Origin: Isohypsibius dastychi
Lineage: Eukaryota > Tardigrada > Eutardigrada > Parachela > Isohypsibiidae
DNA: 12,523 nt
Reading direction: 5' to 3'
Assembly: GCA_034696485.1 (NCBI GenBank)
Contig: JAQIWT010001102.1
Coordinates: 1-12,523 of the forward strand
Of the stretch, positions 9,058 through 12,523 are shown piece by piece. The position numbers and the translations under genes were made by a program. How positions within the stretch are numbered: the first letter of the stretch is position 1; each line of letters starts with the position of its first letter. The notes beneath the pieces are model-generated. The model made no database searches, was not told where the DNA came from, and saw only the letters and a list, made by a program, of their open reading frames with translations.

Positions 9058-9111
9058 CGCAATTCTCCATGAAAATTTCAGATTCGCAATTTTCCTTGAA
9101 AATTTCAGAAA
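9058..9111. repeat. Two tandem copies of a 27-base unit
   Basis: The unit starting cgcaatt and containing gaaaatttcaga occurs at 9058-9084 and again at 9085-9111 with four differences. It lies just outside the right inverted-repeat arm. It is probably a local slippage duplication. Confidence 0.75.
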
Positions 9112-9318
9112 GTATTTCAGCGCATACGAGGTTACATGTGAAGTCAATCGTTGACTTTTCTCTGAAAGAAGACGTTTGGTTCAGCTTTTCTTCTATATCT
9201 ATACATTTGAAAACTTTTATCGCGTTTATCACGCGTTTTGACTCGAATCAGCTAAGTCTGGATTCGATTTATTAGGCTTCTTCAGTGAATGATTCGATTT
9301 TTGAGTTTTCAAGAGACC

Positions 9319-9325
9319 TATAAAA
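9319..9325 (+). promoter_or_regulatory. TATA-like motif before the small membrane-protein ORF
   Basis: The sequence tataaaa starts 33 bases before the ATG at 9352. This spacing would put transcription start almost at the ATG, so if used the 5' UTR would be extremely short. The evidence is positional only. Confidence 0.2.
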
Positions 9326-9351
9326 ACTTTTGTTGCATTTCAAGTCTATCA

Positions 9352-9601
9352 ATGACGAAGGAATTTATGTTCTTAATTTTCCAGATTCCGGACAACATTC
9401 GCACCACGGCCTTCGTCGAGATCATCGTATTCGGAATTCTCATCTTCATCAACGTAAGCGACATTTTATTTCCGTACTTTCTCCGAATGATTTTTTCCTA
9501 ATTTACCGTTTTTCTTATTTCAGATTCTGGCGTTGGTCGGAGTCCATAGCGAGCGCGAGACTATCCGCGGAAAAGGAATGGTCTTGGTTCCAACTGCGTA
9601 A
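9352..9601 (+). CDS. Unrecognised membrane protein, two exons (small protein or part of a larger gene)
   Basis: Exon A ends at 9453 before gtaagc. Exon B starts at 9524 after tttcttatttcag. The phase-0 junction joins TTAFVEIIVFGILIFIN to ILALVGVHSERETIRGKGM, forming one uninterrupted transmembrane helix across the splice, which supports both exons. If translation starts at ATG 9352, the product is 59 residues ending VLVPTA. Two alternatives exist. Exon A may begin at 9385, since ttttccag lies just before it, making it internal. Exon B may end at 9597 before gtaact rather than at the stop, extending into further exons. The hydrophobic-helix-then-'VGVHSER' pattern recalls multi-pass membrane proteins, but no family is claimed. 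It sits about 460 bases upstream of the amylase homologue on the same strand. Confidence 0.4.
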
Positions 9602-10061
9602 CTCGTCCGAATATCACCGAATCTCCAACGTGAAGGACAAAACTCTGCTTCATTTTTTTCCTCCTCGGCAACTTATTCCTTTTTGTTTCGCGGTTTTAAC
9701 GCACATGTTTTTCAACTGGTCCTGATTTTCACATCTCAAACCAAGCTGCTGTTTATTTCCGACTTCCGGTGCTTGGTCCAATCCCATCGAATTCAGTGTT
9801 TGTTTCCGCTTACTGAGATCTTCGTGGAATTTTTGTTTTCGCTTCTGATGTATTACTTTACGATTCATTTTTCTCTGGACTGTGAAATCTGAATGAAATT
9901 ACTCACGTCGTTTACGTAGTGCGCTTTACATCTTATCTCCTTTCTGATTGTATTATCCATATCGGCGACATGACTGAAATATTGAGCTTCCGTAAAGGTT
10001 GTAAACGCAGAATACTGTATTCGTCTTTTGAAATTGTAGTGATCGGTTCGACGCAAGGAAA
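9602..10061 (+). other. Spacer before the amylase homologue
   Basis: Between the small membrane-protein exons and the amylase ATG lie 460 bases, probably 3' sequence of one gene and promoter of the next. The plus frame 9683-9892 is hydrophobic (FVEFLFSLLMYYF) and could be a further membrane-protein exon, but I found no phase-matched splice sites to prove it. No clear TATA box precedes the amylase. Confidence 0.4.
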
Positions 10062-12523
10062 ATGTTGTTCAGAATCAATATTCTACTATTTTCTGTATTT
10101 GTGGTTTCGTCGGTTTATCCGGTGAGAGTGCATAATCCGGCACATGGGGATGTGATTGTCCAGTTGTTCCAATGGCCGTGGAATGATGTTGCCCGACTTT
10201 GTCCCATTCTAGCAGAGAACGGAGGTTTTGGAGCAGTTCAAGTATGTATTTGACTTTACGGAACGTGACACATGGTACTTTGCAGTTGAATATTCCAAAA
10301 AATATGTAGGAAGGCAAACCCATATTTTTACCGTGGGGGGGGGGGAGGCTTGTGTTCAGTTGTTAATGTAATGTCCACACTGGTCAGTTTTCGGGCTTCG
10401 AGGTCGTTCTAGTGTCGTTGTTTGTAACCTACGAAAGGCGTTGTGGGAACCTCATAAAGTTCATGCAGTTGCAAAGAGTTGTTCTAAAGGTCAGTCCAAC
10501 GCAACCGCATCGGATCATCAACCACCCACCGGATAACCGTGGCGTGAAGCGGCCATGGTGGGAGACATATCAGCCAACTGCATTTAGAATCGGAAACACG
10601 AGGGGTGGCACACGTGAAGAGTTTGAAGCGATGGTGAAAACCTGCAACGAGAGCAACATTGATGTGTACGTCGAAGTCATCCTGAACCATCTCACTCCGA
10701 CCAACGCTGGTACAGGGAGAGATTCTGATGGGAAGTGGTTCGAAACGTTGAAAGACGGCAGGCTTCGAGCTGGGTAGGTACTGTACTATTCAGTGAAGAG
10801 TGATGTCACGTGAAAATGGGCTTTGGTTTTGCGATTTAGAAATCAGGCAGATGTGGTCACTTCGGAATTTGTGACATCTGTTCCTTGCGTTGGTACTTTA
10901 CCACACTTGGTTTTGGATATGGATACGGAGATGGATATGGACATTGAGCCTCGTGAGCCGCTTGACAACTGCTCGCCTGTTCTTCCGTACTCTTCGAGCT
11001 CCACGTCTTGGTTTCATACTCTGAATCTGACTGACAATCAAACGAAAAACCAGGTGGGTGCAAGTTCTTTATGAGATCAATCAAACATGTATAAACAATC
11101 AATACAAGTCCGCCAGCAGTTCTAAACCAATCAAGCAGTGATCGCTCATGAGTGACCAAGTGCTCGACCATCGCCCGTGTAGTAAAACCGCAACACAGAT
11201 CTGATTGATTGCTTGATTGATTGGCTTGGATTCAGTGACGGACTTCCATGGGTGATTGATTGACGGAGCCTTGTAAAGTAACTCATCTTTCTATTCAGGT
11301 TCGGACCTTTCTGAAAGAACTCGTAGCTGCTGGTGTGAGAGGGGTTTCCGTGATCTCATCGGGCTTCACCTCAGCAAAAGATTTCGACTCCCTTTTCGAG
11401 AATGACGCAGATCTGAAAGATCTGTTTGTATATTTGGAATATCGCAATGTCGAACAACCTAAGCCCGTTGGATGCAGTACTGATGTGATCAGTCACTTCA
11501 GACTCGAAATACCCTCAATCATCAGCAGGAATGTCTTGCATGGAACTGAAAAGGGCAGCAACCCCGACGACCCTGCAGAGGAAGACCTTTCTATGCTGTT
11601 TACAATGCTCACTGCAGGAACTTCTTCACAATGTCCTCGCACAGTTGGTGCGATTGAACTCCACGAACAGATTTATAGGAATGTTGATGCCTCACCAAAC
11701 ATGAATTACTCAGCGATCAAACAAACTGGGGAACTCCGTGATATCGCAACAACGATCCTTCTGCTTGCCCCCAAGATATATGCCATTCCGCGATTAGTCT
11801 GGGGCTACAGTGTTTCAGACGCCTGGGAAGGACCTCCTTCCACATCGCCAGAACTCGTCGTTCCAGATCGTGCAAGTTCATGGCAAGAAGACTACAAGTT
11901 GTCTTGGCTGAAGAACGTCTTCGTGGTTCATGAAACGAACTCTCATGTTACAGCTTACCAAAAATTCTGTTTCAGTTGGTAAACCTGCGAGACAGGAGAT
12001 TTGTGAAAGATCCAAATGCCGGTGACTTTGGTTCCAGCGGGTCGATTGATTCAACTTACGGTCCTGTGACATTCAACTCTACAAGCGAGGGGGATTTCAG
12101 TCCCACCAGTGCGGTTGTTTTCGTTCTCGGAGGGGGCTTACGCAAAGACCCCGAGACTACCCCGTTACGGAATGACATTTGTCCAGTGATAGTTGCTCTT
12201 GTTGCAAGTCATTTCACACAAGAGAGTGATGACCCTGTCAATGATGTTCTCGTATCTGGGGAGTACAAAGCTATCCTCTACCGCGTAGACTCGTTCATCA
12301 TTTCTGGAGCTGAGAAAGTGTCCCCGGAAAACATCATTTCGGATTCCCCGACCTTGCCAGCTGTAGCTGTTTCTGTTCAAGATAATTCAGACGGTGAACC
12401 TGAACTGAGCATTACTTTGACTGTAGCGAATTCACAAGAGTTACCGAAATTCGTTATTCTTGACCTTTTGGCTACAGGTGAAGGCGCTTGTGGCGCGCCA
12501 GTGGATTTCAAGCTTGTCGAATA
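10062..12523 (+). CDS. Secreted alpha-amylase homologue (GH13), predicted catalytically inactive; 3' end beyond window
   Basis: Animal alpha-amylases cut internal alpha-1,4 bonds of starch and glycogen; this one probably cannot. Exons are 10062-10241, 10490-10773, 10840-11053, 11299-11922 and 11976 to the window end, all GT-AG with consistent phases. The first 20 residues (MLFRINILLFSVFVVSSVYP) are a signal peptide. Family landmarks are VQLFQWPWNDVA, GFGAVQ joined to VSP, RPWWETYQP, VYVEVILNHLT (Asn and His of region I kept), FLKELVAAGVRG before region II, FVYLEYRN (general acid/base Glu kept, E273), LLLAPKIYAIPRLVWGY (conserved Arg kept), and LVNLRDRRF of domain C. In region II the usual FR-x-DA-x-KH has become GVSVISSGF, so the nucleophile Asp (now I245), chloride-binding Arg and calcium-site His are gone. 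In region IV NHD has become LHE. Domain C is already at least 80 residues longer than usual and still open. It may be a binding or storage-type pseudoenzyme. Confidence 0.88.
10242..10489 (+). other. Intron 1 of the amylase homologue, with an 11-base G tract
   Basis: The intron joins FGAVQ to VSPTQ, reproducing the invariant 'G.VQVSP' strand, which fixes both splice sites (gtatgt and ctaaag). A run of eleven G lies at 10335-10345. The acceptor is weak in pyrimidines, yet alignment and phase leave little choice. Confidence 0.7.
10908..10944. repeat. ggatat-type microrepeat inside amylase exon 3
   Basis: The hexamer ggatat and variants (ggatac, ggagat) repeat six times. In the coding frame this yields the acidic run DMDTEMDMD in the divergent domain-B region, where normal amylases have a calcium-binding loop. 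Slippage may have created this part of the protein. Confidence 0.6.
11054..11298 (+). other. Intron 3 of the amylase homologue, with tgattgattg-type repeats
   Basis: The intron runs from donor gtgggt to acceptor tctattcag. Near 11200-11265 it contains several copies of tgattgattg and ttgattgcttgattg. No coding similarity was seen inside. Confidence 0.65.

Larger units (their letters stand above)
8233..9351. other. Intergenic region with inverted repeats, no supported gene
   Basis: This stretch lies between the broken coding-like segment and the small membrane-protein exons. Apart from the inverted repeats and a 27-base duplication listed separately, it is AT-rich sequence. Its short open frames on both strands have no recognisable product. 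Confidence 0.5.

Noticed and set aside
11923-11982. Amylase exon 4 reading on to the stop at 11980-11982
   Set aside because: A 53-base intron (gtggtt to ctgtttcag) gives WLKNVF joined to LVNLRDRRF, exactly the spacing of the family's domain-C start; the read-through tail has no similarity.
1-12523. Bacterial features: operons, CRISPR arrays, Shine-Dalgarno sites, insertion sequences
   Set aside because: The genes are intron-split animal genes and no array, operon or bacterial element pattern is present.

Overview
This window is nuclear DNA from an animal. All recognisable genes are split by short GT-AG introns (about 50-850 bases, most 50-250), with pyrimidine-rich acceptors such as ttttag and tttcag. 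The protein families are metazoan: a membrane-receptor guanylate cyclase, ESCRT-III CHMP4, and a secreted animal-type alpha-amylase homologue. The compact introns and the nematode-gcy-like receptor cyclase suggest a small-genome invertebrate, perhaps an ecdysozoan such as a nematode or tardigrade. Genus cannot be decided by reading alone.

Layout. (1) Bases 1-4268, minus strand: a receptor guanylate cyclase running off the left edge. About twelve exons were traced by phase-matched splice sites. They cover signal peptide, ANF-receptor-like ligand-binding ectodomain, one transmembrane helix, a juxtamembrane segment and the first half of the kinase homology domain; the cyclase domain lies outside. 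One ectodomain exon carries an in-frame TGA. (2) Bases 4269-6609: about 2.3 kb without convincing coding sequence, between two divergent genes, so probably 5' flanks and UTRs. (3) Bases 6610-7579, plus strand: a complete five-exon CHMP4/Snf7/Vps32 gene of 233 codons. (4) Bases 7580-9350: mostly non-coding, holding a broken coding-like stretch (7705-8232, tentatively CTU2/PP-loop-like) and a ~624-base segment bounded by long inverted repeats (8423-9046). (5) Bases 9352-9601: two small phase-matched exons of an unrecognised membrane protein. (6) Bases 10062-12523, plus strand: an alpha-amylase homologue with signal peptide, five exons, open at the right edge.

The two points most worth a second look are these. 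The amylase homologue keeps the fold landmarks but has lost the catalytic nucleophile, the chloride-binding Arg and other active-site residues, so it looks like a secreted pseudoenzyme. The receptor cyclase has an in-frame stop inside an otherwise well-conserved exon. The genes belong to unrelated processes (cGMP signalling, membrane scission, secreted carbohydrate-related protein) and show no functional linkage.
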